DNA from: a virus
IMG/VR virus record: IMGVR_UViG_3300050821_008607
Coordinates: 34,184 to 98,183 of that record
Reading direction: 5' to 3' (one strand)
DNA: 64,000 nt
Shown here: positions 40,266-47,934 of the stretch, piece after piece
Numbering within the stretch: the stretch's first letter is position 1
Layout of the letters: each line of letters begins with the position of its first letter
Made by a program: the position numbers and the translations under genes
The notes under the pieces: generated by a model
What the model was told of the DNA's origin: nothing
The model's database searches: none
Seen by the model: the letters and a program-made list of their open reading frames with translations, nothing else

Positions 40266-40351
40266 GGCCCCGCCCGGTAGGACCGGAGCGGGGCCCTCGC
40301 CTTACCCGGACATGCAGCGACCCCGCCACTCGGGGGACGATGGCGGGGTCG
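40266..40351. terminator. Tandem hairpins in a 250-bp gap
   Basis: Stem 1 is GGCCCCGC/GCGGGGCC (40266-40295) with an inner CCGG pair; stem 2 is an 11-bp perfect repeat (40318-40328 with 40341-40351). They divide the small-gene string into two transcription blocks. Nothing else convincing lies between 40147 and 40396. Confidence 0.6.
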
Positions 40352-40396
40352 AGTGCGCGGCGTCTTCCACGCCGGTATTCCGAGTGTGCCCCGGAC

Positions 40397-40708
40397 TCAG
40401 CCGCTCTGCACCGGGTTCATCGGATCCTCACGCTGCGGCGTGGTCGTGGCGGCGAGCGCGAGCGTCCGCAGTGTCAGGCGGGCCTCGGCGTAGGTCGGGC
40501 TCGTGGTAAGTACCTGCTGCGCCGTCTCGCGGCTGATCCCGAGCTCGTCCGCGAACGCGATGTAGTCCCGCACCGGGCGCTCGGTGCGTTCACGCTCGGG
40601 GCGCAGGAAGGCGGCGAGACCGGAGCCAGACGGCGTCGCGGCCATGGCGAGGATCGCGGCCTTGAGTCGGTCGAGCTCCTCGCGGGACGTGCCATCGGAG
40701 ATGCTCAC
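40397..40708 (-). CDS. Helical DNA-binding-like protein
   Basis: GTG at 40708, 103 aa. DGTSREELDRLKAAILAMAA, then RDYIAFADELGISRETAQQV, which could form a helix-turn-helix. It ends the operon before the tandem hairpins. A transcription factor is possible; no close family recognised. Confidence 0.5.
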   Translation of the reverse strand: MSISDGTSREELDRLKAAILAMAATPSGSGLAAFLRPERERTERPVRDYIAFADELGISRETAQQVLTTSPTYAEARLTLRTLALAATTTPQREDPMNPVQSG

Positions 40709-40935
40709 TCGCGGCCCCAGTCCAGGGTGAGTGTCGGACCCGTCGGTACGGCCGTCGACAGGCCGCCGCCGGAGTTCATGAGCGTGTCGCCCTCCCAGAG
40801 GTGCAGGAGACTGTACCGGGCGGCGACGTCGGCGAACGGCTCGGCTGCTTCCTCTTCGGTGAGCAGGCGCGGGGGCTGGCCCGGGAGGAACAGGTAGTAG
40901 CCGGCGGCGGGCGCGGTGAAGCGGGTCTCGGTCAT
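40705..40935 (-). CDS. Small hypothetical protein
   Basis: A 76-aa product: RFTAPAAGYYLFLPGQPPRL, EEEAAEPFADVAARYSLLHL. Overlaps both neighbours (GTGA, ATGA). Unrecognised. Confidence 0.45.
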   Translation of the reverse strand: MTETRFTAPAAGYYLFLPGQPPRLLTEEEAAEPFADVAARYSLLHLWEGDTLMNSGGGLSTAVPTGPTLTLDWGRE

Positions 40936-41117
40936 CGTCGTCCCTGCCGGTTGCGGTAGCGGCGGTGATAGCGGGCATCCAGCGCGGACTGGCGGGTCGG
41001 CAGGATCAGCCTGACGGGCAGGCCGTAGATGCGGGCAATCTGCCTCTGGAACTTGTCGGGCCCGGACCACGCCAGCCGGTTCACCGTCACCCACCGGTCT
41101 TCCCAGTAGCCGCTCAC
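40932..41117 (-). CDS. Small basic protein
   Basis: GTG at 41117, 61 aa, very basic: WEDRWVTVNRLAWSGPDKFQ, RQSALDARYHRRYRNRQGRR. Coupled to neighbours. Possibly nucleic-acid binding; inferred from charge only. Confidence 0.45.
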   Translation of the reverse strand: MSGYWEDRWVTVNRLAWSGPDKFQRQIARIYGLPVRLILPTRQSALDARYHRRYRNRQGRR

Positions 41118-41320
41118 GACGCCTCCCGCTCTCCGGCGATCCGCCAGCCGCCCGCGACCTCGGCGAGCAGCTTCATTCCGGCCTCGACGCCCCGCAGGGC
41201 TTGCGCAACGGTGACACCCAGGCCGGCGGGATCCCACACGGGCGGCACGTCGTTGGGTGTGCCGCTGCCATGCCGCTCCAGCTGATGGCACGCGCGGGCC
41301 AGGTCCGGGCGGCGGGTCAT
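41114..41320 (-). CDS. Small hypothetical protein
   Basis: ATG at 41320, 68 aa: RPDLARACHQLERHGSGTPN, GVTVAQALRGVEAGMKLLAE. Overlaps neighbours. Unrecognised. Confidence 0.45.
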   Translation of the reverse strand: MTRRPDLARACHQLERHGSGTPNDVPPVWDPAGLGVTVAQALRGVEAGMKLLAEVAGGWRIAGEREAS

Positions 41321-41583
41321 CGCGCATCCGGGTCGATGAGGGCGGCGTAGGCGAGCGCGTATTGGTCTCCGGGCTCGCCCATGACAGTGGTGTCCGTGCG
41401 GATCTTCTCCGCTGCCGCGCGAAGCACGTCGTCCTGCTCGGCCAGCAGGTGCGGGTAGGCGGCGTTGAGGGCGAGCCGGGTGCGGTGCTCGGCTTCCTGC
41501 TGGCTCATGCCGCCTGGTAGGCCGGGCCATGCCGCCTCCATCGCGGCGGTGAGCGGCGCGGCAGGAATCTCGGGGATGCTCAT
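41317..41583 (-). CDS. Small helical protein
   Basis: ATG at 41583, 88 aa: LTAAMEAAWPGLPGGMSQQE, DVLRAAAEKIRTDTTVMGEP. Helix-rich; resembles small proteins of phages that accompany DUF6221, but no certain family. Confidence 0.45.
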   Translation of the reverse strand: MSIPEIPAAPLTAAMEAAWPGLPGGMSQQEAEHRTRLALNAAYPHLLAEQDDVLRAAAEKIRTDTTVMGEPGDQYALAYAALIDPDAR

Positions 41584-41630
41584 GGCCTCAGTCTCTCGCG
41601 TGCGGGCCGGCATGTCCGGCGGACGGGCGG

Positions 41631-41738
41631 TCAGTGGCCGATGATGCCGTGGACGATGGCCCCCGCGATGCACATCCACCACACCGCCCTGCACAGCCAG
41701 TTGCCCAGCCGGTGTCCGATCCCGCGGCGGCGCCTCAC
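41631..41738 (-). CDS. 35-aa membrane peptide, Spd-like
   Basis: GTG at 41738 overlaps the previous stop (GTGA). Basic start RRRRGIGHRLGNW then the membrane span AVWWMCIAGAIVHGIIG. Tiny basic membrane peptides directly after transfer genes are usual in Streptomyces conjugative elements (spread genes). Confidence 0.5.
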   Translation of the reverse strand: MRRRRGIGHRLGNWLCRAVWWMCIAGAIVHGIIGH

Positions 41739-42163
41739 CCGATCCTGCCGACCTTGTTGCGCCCGCCGTTGAACGTGACCGTCGTCCCGCCCGACTGCTG
41801 CGCCGCGCCGTGGCCCTTCGCGAACGCGATCACCGCAGCCAGGGCGCCCATGAAAGCCGCAGCCGCCCACAGGTACGGGCCCGCCGTCCGGATGCCCTGC
41901 CCGACGAGGTCCACACCGAGGCCGCACAGCGCAGCGCAGGCACCCCCGGCGATCGGGCGCACCACCCACGGGTCCTGCCACGGATTCGGTCGACCCGCCT
42001 CGAACGGCACCGGCTGGTACACCTGCGGCTCCGGCTGAACCATGGCGGCCGGCCGCGGGACGGCGAGCGCGGCGTGCCGCTCCGGGACCGCGGGCGGGAA
42101 GCGCAACGGCTCGACCTCGGCGACCGGGTTCCAGTCGCGTACCGCATCGGCGTAGTCGGACAT
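41735..42163 (-). CDS. Membrane protein of the transfer module
   Basis: A 142-aa protein with a long polar, Pro-rich N-terminus and two membrane segments (IAGGACAALCGLGVDLVGQG; YLWAAAAFMGALAAVIAFA), ending TTVTFNGGRNKVGRIG. Position just downstream of the TraB-like translocase and overall shape suggest a Spd-type mycelial spread protein; sequence proof is lacking. Confidence 0.55.
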   Translation of the reverse strand: MSDYADAVRDWNPVAEVEPLRFPPAVPERHAALAVPRPAAMVQPEPQVYQPVPFEAGRPNPWQDPWVVRPIAGGACAALCGLGVDLVGQGIRTAGPYLWAAAAFMGALAAVIAFAKGHGAAQQSGGTTVTFNGGRNKVGRIG

Positions 42164-42172
42164 GACGGCTCC

Positions 42173-44140
42173 TCAGGCTGCTTCTGCGTGGACGGCGAGG
42201 AGGAACACCTTCGAGGCGTCGCGGCGCCCGTTGTCGACGACCCAGCCGCGCGCCTTCCACGCCTGGATCGGGTCGGAGATGGAGGTGCGCTGATTCAGGC
42301 CGGAGCCAGCGACCATGCCAAGGAGTTCGAGGATCGTCGCGCCCTGCGCACCCCGCTGATCCAGGGCCCGCCACAGCTGCTGGTGGTTCGCGGGGACCTC
42401 GGAGCCGTCGGGAAAGCACGGCACGGACTTGAGCAGCCGCGGCTTACCGCCACCGGGCGGGGTGGCCTGTGGACCGCCACTGCCCTCGCGGGCATTGAGA
42501 CGGGCGGTCGTCACGATCTGCCCGTCGTCGATCCAGAACGCGCGCGACTCGGCCGGCTGCGTGTAGCGGCGCGAGGAGATCATGAGCTTGCCGGGGGCGT
42601 CGAGCTGGTCCAGCCGCCATCCGGCCCCGAGCGCGCCGGCACCGAGGATCAGGTTGATTGTCACGGTCTCGTTGACGCCCAGGCCGATGCGGTTCTCGTA
42701 CTGCTGGCGCGCATCGGTGCCCTTGCCACCGAACGCCCGCTCCGACGGCGACTGCGTGGCGGCGATGATGCGGATGCCCATGGCGCGCGCGACCTGGTTG
42801 AGGGTGATCAGCCGGTCGGCGACCTTCGGGGCCTGCCGGACCAGTTCGGCCAGCTCGTCTATGACCAGGAGCATCGCTGGGCCGTGGCCCCACTCGGGCG
42901 AGTCGGGGTCGGCATCGGGGTTGCCGGGGATCCACTTGCGGACCGGCTCGCCGTCCGGGCCGCGGAGGGTGGCCAGGTGCTCGCCGCGGATCTCCATCTC
43001 CCGCACGACGAACTCGACGATCGCCTCGGCGCCCTTGGCGGAGTCGGCGATGCCCTCCATGACGTCCTGCCACGGCCCGAGTTCCAGGGCGCCGGGCTTC
43101 ATGTCGATGCCGAGGATCCTGGCGTCGGGGCAGCCGGCGAGGTTGGCGATGATGACGTTCTCGACGCCGGACTTGCCGCGGTCGGTGGAGCCGGCGATCA
43201 GGACGTGGCCGTCCATGAGGTCGAGGAGGAGCGGGGAGCCGTCGGCGAGGCGGCCGATGGTCATGGGCTGCTTGACGGAGGTGATGGACGGGCCGGGCCA
43301 CGGGATGGTGTCGGCGAGGGGGTCGTTGGTCTGCATCCGCATGATCAGCTGGTTGCCCTGCGGGCCCTGCGCGAGGGTGAGCCGGCCGGGGAGCCCGAGG
43401 TTCGCGCGCAGCTGCTGCAGCTTGGCTGTGACCGCGGCCGGGCTCGTGGTCTTGCCGGGCGGCAGCGTCACCAGCGCCACCCAGCCGTTCGCGTTCGACT
43501 GGAACGCGTCGATCGCCAGCGGTGTCGCGCCGAGCGCTGCCAGCCCGCGGTAGATCGCGGTCTCCTCGACGCTGCCACCGGTGATGCCAGGGGCCTGCGC
43601 TGCCAGCCCCATGCCAGCCGGGAGGGTGCCAGCCTTGGCAGCCTGGACGTGGAGTGCCAGCCGCTCGTGCCGGTGCCGGGTCAGCCAGGGGATGTAGATG
43701 CCATAGCTGGCGGCGGTGGCAATGGCACTGACGACCAGGCTGGCAGCCGACGGCCCGGCCATGGCGTTGATGCCGACGTCGGCGAGGACCGCGGTGAGGC
43801 CGGCTCCGGCGGAGGCGAGGTGGGTGTGCTTGTGCTTGAGAGCGAGACCGGCGACGGCGCCGCTGACGGCGGTCGCGGCGCCGTAGGCGAGGCCGGTTCC
43901 GATGCCGACGCCGGACATGTTCTCGGCCCAGGCGAGGCTGGTCAGGGCGGCGTTCCCGGCGAGGGGTGCGACCTCGTAGCGGCGCCGGGAGCACCAGGTG
44001 CCGAGGGTGTTGATGCGGCTCACGACTGCTCCGGGCGGGTTGGAGATGACGTGACGTGACGTGACGTGAGGGTTCATTTGGGCTGGTCGGAGCAGTTCGG
44101 GGAGCAGGGGTGCTGACGTCACGTCACTCGATCCCTTCAT
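42173..44140 (-). CDS. FtsK/SpoIIIE-type DNA translocase, TraB-like
   Basis: A 655-aa protein. Hydrophobic segments at about 65-150 would anchor it in the membrane. The motor domain has Walker A GSTDRGKS at 317-324, Walker B LLVIDE at 424-429 and IIAATQSPS near 475. A C-terminal winged helix-like end (SISDPIQAWKARGWVVDNGR) could read DNA. This is the layout of the single-protein conjugation pumps of Streptomyces plasmids and integrative elements. ATG at 44140 overlaps the upstream stop (ATGA); a GTG at 44023 with GGAG 5 nt away is an alternative that would leave the TGACG repeats untranslated. Confidence 0.8.
   Translation of the reverse strand: MKGSSDVTSAPLLPELLRPAQMNPHVTSRHVISNPPGAVVSRINTLGTWCSRRRYEVAPLAGNAALTSLAWAENMSGVGIGTGLAYGAATAVSGAVAGLALKHKHTHLASAGAGLTAVLADVGINAMAGPSAASLVVSAIATAASYGIYIPWLTRHRHERLALHVQAAKAGTLPAGMGLAAQAPGITGGSVEETAIYRGLAALGATPLAIDAFQSNANGWVALVTLPPGKTTSPAAVTAKLQQLRANLGLPGRLTLAQGPQGNQLIMRMQTNDPLADTIPWPGPSITSVKQPMTIGRLADGSPLLLDLMDGHVLIAGSTDRGKSGVENVIIANLAGCPDARILGIDMKPGALELGPWQDVMEGIADSAKGAEAIVEFVVREMEIRGEHLATLRGPDGEPVRKWIPGNPDADPDSPEWGHGPAMLLVIDELAELVRQAPKVADRLITLNQVARAMGIRIIAATQSPSERAFGGKGTDARQQYENRIGLGVNETVTINLILGAGALGAGWRLDQLDAPGKLMISSRRYTQPAESRAFWIDDGQIVTTARLNAREGSGGPQATPPGGGKPRLLKSVPCFPDGSEVPANHQQLWRALDQRGAQGATILELLGMVAGSGLNQRTSISDPIQAWKARGWVVDNGRRDASKVFLLAVHAEAA
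44047..44126. repeat. TGACG repeat array at the start of the translocase gene
   Basis: Four perfect tandem TGACG units (44047-44066) followed by TGAGG, and 43 bp away the palindrome TGACGTCA (44114-44121) plus CGTCA. The array falls at the 5' end of the translocase gene. It may be a regulator operator or a recognition site used in transfer. Confidence 0.6.
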
Positions 44141-45144
44141 GACGCCGCTCTGAGCGGCTTGGCAAGATCGGCGTGCCCGGCCTTGATCGCGGCGGTACGG
44201 AGCTGCTGGGCGCGGGAGCGGGAGACGCCGAGGTGGTCGGCGAGGGCCTGGTCCGACGGGGACTTGCCGAGGGTCTTCTCCAGGGCGCGGAAGGCCGCGG
44301 CGACCTCGTCGAGATCACGGGCTTCGCCACCCGGCGCGGGAGTCTCGGCGTGGTCTGCCACGGTGGCGCCCGGACTGCCAGGCTCCGGACTGGCGGCGCC
44401 CTGCGAGGGCCTGGCAGCCGGGGGACTGGCAGGGGCTGGCACTGGCACGCCAGGGCTGGCAGGAGGGGCTGCCAGGGGCGGGGTGGCAGTCGGGCTGCCA
44501 GGGGCGGCAGGACTGGCGCTGGCAGCCGCGCCCCGCGCGCTGCCAGTCGGCCGACTGGCAGCGCGGCGCTGGCTGGCAGCGAGGCGCTCTGGCAGTGGCA
44601 TCTCCATGACGTGGCGTCGGACGATGTCCCAGCTGCCAGTCCAGTCGAAGACGAACCGCAGCGGGTGCAGGCGCGGGCGCACGGCGATCCCGGCGCGCCG
44701 CTCCGCAGCCTTGCGGGCCTCGGAGATCAACGCCTCGAAGACCACGACGGCCGCCAGCGGCATGAGGGCGGCGACGATCCGGCCCCAGTGGTCGCTCAGA
44801 TGGACGTAGTTGATCAGGCAGGACAGCATCGTGAAGACGACGATCAGGAGCCGCCACACCAGAGCCGACCGGCCGTGGCTGGCGGCGCGCATGACGACGA
44901 GGGTGAGGCCGGCGGGGGCGCCGTCGTAGGTGACCGGGACGAGCCAGGCCGTGGCCCAGCTGAGCTGCATGTGCTGCATCGCGAAGGTGTGGAGGCCGAT
45001 GAAGCTGACGGTCCAGCCGGCAAAGGCGACGGTGGCGACGATGACGAAGCCCAGGGTGCCGAGGCTGCTGTCGCGGATCCACAGCGCGACCTCGCGCAGC
45101 CGCTCGATCTTGCCTCGGCTGGTCGGCGCGTCATTCTCGGTCAC
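44137..45144 (-). CDS. DUF2637 membrane protein with C-terminal HTH, SpdB-like
   Basis: A 335-aa protein. Four membrane segments in the first 140 residues contain family motifs (GWTVSFIGLHTFAMQHMQLS, AWLVPVTYDGAPAGLTLVVM, LIVVFTMLSCLINYVHLSDH, FEALISEARKAAERRAGI). A long Pro/Ala/Ser linker follows, then DQALADHLGVSRSRAQQLRT, a helix-turn-helix. DUF2637 proteins accompany traB-type genes on actinobacterial plasmids. The gene is coupled to the translocase by ATGA. Confidence 0.8.
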   Translation of the reverse strand: MTENDAPTSRGKIERLREVALWIRDSSLGTLGFVIVATVAFAGWTVSFIGLHTFAMQHMQLSWATAWLVPVTYDGAPAGLTLVVMRAASHGRSALVWRLLIVVFTMLSCLINYVHLSDHWGRIVAALMPLAAVVVFEALISEARKAAERRAGIAVRPRLHPLRFVFDWTGSWDIVRRHVMEMPLPERLAASQRRAASRPTGSARGAAASASPAAPGSPTATPPLAAPPASPGVPVPAPASPPAARPSQGAASPEPGSPGATVADHAETPAPGGEARDLDEVAAAFRALEKTLGKSPSDQALADHLGVSRSRAQQLRTAAIKAGHADLAKPLRAAS

Positions 45145-45455
45145 GGCGCGGTGGCTCCCGTTCGGGCGAGGGGGATGGTGTCCCAGCGGCTGAGGGCGTT
45201 GAGTCCGTTGATGCAGGCCCGGAGGACGGCCTGCAGGGTGAGGGCGGCGGCGAGGAGTACGCAGCGGCTGGTGCCGAGGAGTGCCTTGTCCCGGTCGAGC
45301 CGCAGCACCTTGGCGAGCAGCAGGACGGTCCCTACGTAGGCGAGCACCCCGAACACCAGCGCGGGCAGCACCGGGGCCGGGCTGTACCAGCCGACGAGGA
45401 GCCCGCCTGCGCTGGCGATCACGGCGATGAGTGCAGTGGTCGGTGTGGTGCGCAT
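45141..45455 (-). CDS. Small membrane protein of the transfer module
   Basis: A 104-aa protein with three hydrophobic segments (LIAVIASAGGLLVGWYSPAP, LVFGVLAYVGTVLLLA, CVLLAAALTLQAVLRACING). Overlaps the DUF2637 gene by 4 nt. Probably acts with it at the membrane. Confidence 0.6.
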   Translation of the reverse strand: MRTTPTTALIAVIASAGGLLVGWYSPAPVLPALVFGVLAYVGTVLLLAKVLRLDRDKALLGTSRCVLLAAALTLQAVLRACINGLNALSRWDTIPLARTGATAP

Positions 45456-45480
45456 GGTCGGGCTCCTTCCGGTGGGTGGG

Positions 45481-45666
45481 TCAGCGGTTGCGGTTGCGGT
45501 ACGACGGGGAGTCGGAGAGTTCGGCCGCCTGCTGGAGCCAGTTGCTGCGGACTTCGGGGTCGGTGGTGTTGTTGGCGCGGTCGAGGGCGTCGTCGATGAT
45601 GACTTCGCGGGCGGTTCGGCCGTCGTTCTTGGCTTCGCTGCGTGTGGTGTGCGGGCCCATGCCCAT
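45481..45666 (-). CDS. Small hypothetical protein
   Basis: A 61-aa acidic/polar helical protein: REVIIDDALDRANNTTDPEV, WLQQAAELSDSPSYRNRN. Good Shine-Dalgarno (AGGAG) upstream. Unrecognised. Confidence 0.5.
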   Translation of the reverse strand: MGMGPHTTRSEAKNDGRTAREVIIDDALDRANNTTDPEVRSNWLQQAAELSDSPSYRNRNR

Positions 45667-45756
45667 GTCCTGCTCCTTCGGTCGGTGTCTGGCCTTTGCG
45701 TGCGCGTCTCCGCCGTGATGCGGGTGCCGGGCTGGTCCCGGGGGCGCGCTGGGTGG

Positions 45757-45888
45757 TCAGTTGCTCTTGGCCTTCTCGTCGCACTTGGCGGCTTTGGCTT
45801 CGCACGCCTCGGCTTTGGTTTCGTTGCCTGCCGCCCGCCACTTGTCGGCGTCGGCCTGCCACTTCTCGGCGTCTTCGGTCCAGCCCAT
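45757..45888 (-). CDS. 43-aa coiled-coil micro-protein
   Basis: ATG at 45888 preceded by AAGGAGC. The peptide is a charged helix (MGWTEDAEKWQADADKWRAA, then AKCDEKAKSN) with three-residue Lys/Ala/Glu periodicity. It is one of a set of tiny helical proteins in this block. Confidence 0.55.
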   Translation of the reverse strand: MGWTEDAEKWQADADKWRAAGNETKAEACEAKAAKCDEKAKSN

Positions 45889-45932
45889 CGGGTGCTCCTT
45901 CGGTCGGTGGTGCAGGGGTTGGCGCGGGCCTG

Positions 45933-46094
45933 CTACTTCCGGTCGTCGATTTCCGTCAGCACCTGGTCGATCTCGCTGTGCATCTGGTCTTGGCCGGTCT
46001 GCCAGTGGTCGTTGCTGTACTGCCGCGCGATTTCGCTCATCGCGGTGACGCCGGTTTTGAGGTCTTCGGTGCTGATTCCGTCGTAGCGGGACAT
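45933..46094 (-). CDS. 53-aa acidic micro-protein
   Basis: ATG at 46094 with GGCAAGCC upstream: MSRYDGISTEDLKTGVTAMS, then HSEIDQVLTEIDDRK. Helical and acidic. Unrecognised. Confidence 0.5.
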   Translation of the reverse strand: MSRYDGISTEDLKTGVTAMSEIARQYSNDHWQTGQDQMHSEIDQVLTEIDDRK

Positions 46095-46148
46095 GGCTTG
46101 CCTTTCGGTCGGTGGTGCTCGGGGTGGTGCTCGTCGCTGGGCGGCTGG

Positions 46149-46340
46149 TCAGTCGTAGTCGTAGCCGAGGGTCTTCGCCGCGAGGGCTGCGCGCTCGTGC
46201 CCCATTTCGTTGAGCCGTTCGGTGAGGCCGGTGTCGCCTCGGAGCGCGTAGGCGTCCTGGAGGAGCTGGCCGTCCCTTTCGGCGCGACCGCGCTCGATGT
46301 CGGCGCGAATTGCATCGTGATCGGGCTTGGGCGTGAGCAT
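46149..46340 (-). CDS. 63-aa helical micro-protein
   Basis: MLTPKPDHDAIRADIERGRA, LRGDTGLTERLNEMGHERAA and a Tyr/Asp end. Unrecognised small helical protein of the same block. Confidence 0.5.
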   Translation of the reverse strand: MLTPKPDHDAIRADIERGRAERDGQLLQDAYALRGDTGLTERLNEMGHERAALAAKTLGYDYD

Positions 46341-46421
46341 GGTCGTTCTCCGATCGGGTTGATGGCGGCCCTGGCGGGTGGCGCCCGTCCCGCCGGGGGT
46401 GCGGGCCGGGCGCCGACTGAA

Positions 46422-46455
46422 GGTCGGCGGCAGCGTGGGGGTGCTACCGCCGACC
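46422..46455. terminator. Hairpin between micro-protein genes
   Basis: GGTCGGCGG (46422-46430) pairs perfectly with CCGCCGACC (46447-46455), extended by an imperfect inner stem. It likely terminates or attenuates the operon started at about 47.4 kb. Confidence 0.55.
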
Positions 46456-46470
46456 CGATCGGGGGCCGTC

Positions 46471-46695
46471 TCAGTGGCTGAGGCAGCGGTCGTGGTTGGA
46501 CATGGTGCATTTGGCGCGGAGGGCTGCTCGGCGGGGCATGATCTCGGCGTAGTAGGCGTCGGAGTCCTGCTGCTGGGCGACAGCGTCGGCGGCGACGCGC
46601 CGCTGGCGCGCGCCTTCCCGCTGGCGGGCCTTGTCGGCGTCGTGGTAGCTGGTATCGGCGGCGGGTGCCTTGGGGGCGAGGAAGTTCCATCCCAT
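46471..46695 (-). CDS. Small hypothetical protein
   Basis: A 74-aa charged protein: WNFLAPKAPAADTSYHDADK, QRRVAADAVAQQQDSDAYYA, and a Cys/His end (CTMSNHDRCLSH). Unrecognised. Confidence 0.5.
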   Translation of the reverse strand: MGWNFLAPKAPAADTSYHDADKARQREGARQRRVAADAVAQQQDSDAYYAEIMPRRAALRAKCTMSNHDRCLSH

Positions 46696-46698
46696 GGG

Positions 46699-46929
46699 TC
46701 ATGCCCCCGCGTTGTTGTTGGGGTGGGGTCGGTGGCTGGAGCGGGCGGTGAGTTGGGGTCCGTGGCGGAGGCTGGCGGGGAGCGCGGGGTTCTGTTGGGC
46801 GGTGGTGAGGCGCTGGTTGGCGTCAGCCCAGATGGCGGATTCTTCGGGGTGGCCGCTGGTTTCGACGGCGGCGAGGTGGGTTTCGGCGGCGGCGAGGTCG
46901 CTCTTGGCGGCGCGGGTGGATCGGCTCAT
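46699..46929 (-). CDS. Small helical protein
   Basis: A 76-aa protein: SRSTRAAKSDLAAAETHLAA, SAIWADANQRLTTAQQNPAL. Overlaps the gene upstream (ATGA). Unrecognised. Confidence 0.5.
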   Translation of the reverse strand: MSRSTRAAKSDLAAAETHLAAVETSGHPEESAIWADANQRLTTAQQNPALPASLRHGPQLTARSSHRPHPNNNAGA

Positions 46930-47057
46930 GTCGGCTGGTCCTCCGGGGTGTCGGTGGTGGGCGGGTCGAGGCGCTCGCGGGGCTCGTCGGTGGGCTGGGC
47001 GAGTGCGCGCCGGATGTCGTCGGCGGTCCAGCCGTGGGCGTCGGGGTCGGTGGTCAC
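46926..47057 (-). CDS. 43-aa acidic micro-protein
   Basis: GTG at 47057 overlaps the preceding stop (GTGA): TTDPDAHGWTADDIRRALAQ then Pro/Asp/Thr-rich. A longer upstream reading would be Arg/His-rich and out of frame with the neighbour, so I prefer this start. Confidence 0.45.
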   Translation of the reverse strand: MTTDPDAHGWTADDIRRALAQPTDEPRERLDPPTTDTPEDQPT

Positions 47058-47224
47058 CACGGGTCCCGCCCGAAGTTCGACTTGTGCCAGGCCTGGATGA
47101 TGCTGGCGTCGTCGCGGGGCGTGTCGGGGCCGAGGATCCGGTCGGCTTCCTCGGGGGTGGCTTCGCGCTGCTCTTTGGGGAGCCAGATGCCGGTGCCGGG
47201 AGTGGTGCCGTCGTCGCGGCTCAT
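47054..47224 (-). CDS. 56-aa micro-protein
   Basis: ATG at 47224: GIWLPKEQREATPEEADRIL, DDASIIQAWHKSNFGRDPW. Overlaps at both ends. Unrecognised. Confidence 0.5.
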   Translation of the reverse strand: MSRDDGTTPGTGIWLPKEQREATPEEADRILGPDTPRDDASIIQAWHKSNFGRDPW

Positions 47225-47433
47225 GCGGCACCTCGCGGCAGGTCGTCGCCGAACGCGCGGTCGGCCGCGAAGAGGAAGCGGTCGTAGCTGGCGTCGTAGG
47301 CGCCGCGGTCGAAGCGGGCCACGAGGGGGCGGCGGGCGGTCGGGCCCGGGAATGCCGGGCGGGGACGCAGCTCCGTCACCTGCGGGGCGCCGTGATCTGT
47401 GGGGCGTGTGGGGGTGCCGGAAACGGCACTCAT
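47221..47433 (-). CDS. First gene of the minus-strand small-gene operon
   Basis: A 70-aa protein: GAPQVTELRPRPAFPGPTAR, FDRGAYDASYDRFLFAADRA. Its start lies 8 nt from the first TGGGTCAAC direct repeat and downstream of the GGTGTCTCACC array, so it heads the leftward transcript. Function unknown. Confidence 0.5.
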   Translation of the reverse strand: MSAVSGTPTRPTDHGAPQVTELRPRPAFPGPTARRPLVARFDRGAYDASYDRFLFAADRAFGDDLPRGAA

Positions 47434-47440
47434 CCCGTTA

Positions 47441-47644
47441 ACCTGGGTCAACGTCTTGCCTTCCTGTTCTGAGCAGGTGGGCGGGCGCCCGGTTGGTGTC
47501 TCACCACCTCCGGGGTTAGGTCCGGGCGGGTGTCTCACCACCTGCCCGGACCGTTACGCGGCCCCGGTATGGCGTCTCACCGCCTCCGGGGCTTTGTGCT
47601 GTACCGACGATAGCCATCCTATAGACTTGGGTCAACATCTTGCC
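47441..47644. promoter_or_regulatory. Control region between divergent transcripts with three box repeats
   Basis: GGTGTCTCACC occurs at 47495-47505 and 47529-47539, with a one-base variant at 47571-47581; each has GGTG/CACC dyad arms. A separate 20-bp direct repeat (2 mismatches) lies at 47441-47460 and 47625-47644. A leftward promoter TTGACC-N17-TATCGT is at 47607-47635. The arrangement suggests a regulator controlling the leftward operon and its own gene. Confidence 0.6.
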
Positions 47645-47696
47645 CGATACTCCAGACGTGCCGACCGAGCCCACTCCTGAGGGGAGACCGCCAGAG

Positions 47697-47930
47697 ATGG
47701 TCACCCTTGCCGAGATCGCCAGACGGGCCGGGCTCAGCAAGCAGCGCATCTCGAAGCTGGCACGCACCGACCCGGACTGGCCCGTCCCGGTAAGCGAGTG
47801 GCAGCCTGTCGGCCGGTACTTCCTGCTGCCCTGGGAGCCGGTCAGGCTCTACCTGGAAGCCAGAGATCCGCAGATCGGCGTCCACCACGCCACACGCATC
47901 GCCCGTCGTACCGACCCGCCCCCGGAGTGA
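47697..47930 (+). CDS. Small helix-turn-helix regulator
   Basis: ATG at 47697 preceded by GAGGGGAG, 77 aa. TLAEIARRAGLSKQRISKLA is a clear HTH; WQPVGRYFLLPWEPVRLYLE follows like a winged end. An upstream TTG at 47640 would extend it by 19 residues. It faces the box array and could be its repressor, by analogy with Kor-type control of transfer genes; that is inference. Confidence 0.65.
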   Translation: MVTLAEIARRAGLSKQRISKLARTDPDWPVPVSEWQPVGRYFLLPWEPVRLYLEARDPQIGVHHATRIARRTDPPPE

Positions 47931-47934
47931 GCCC

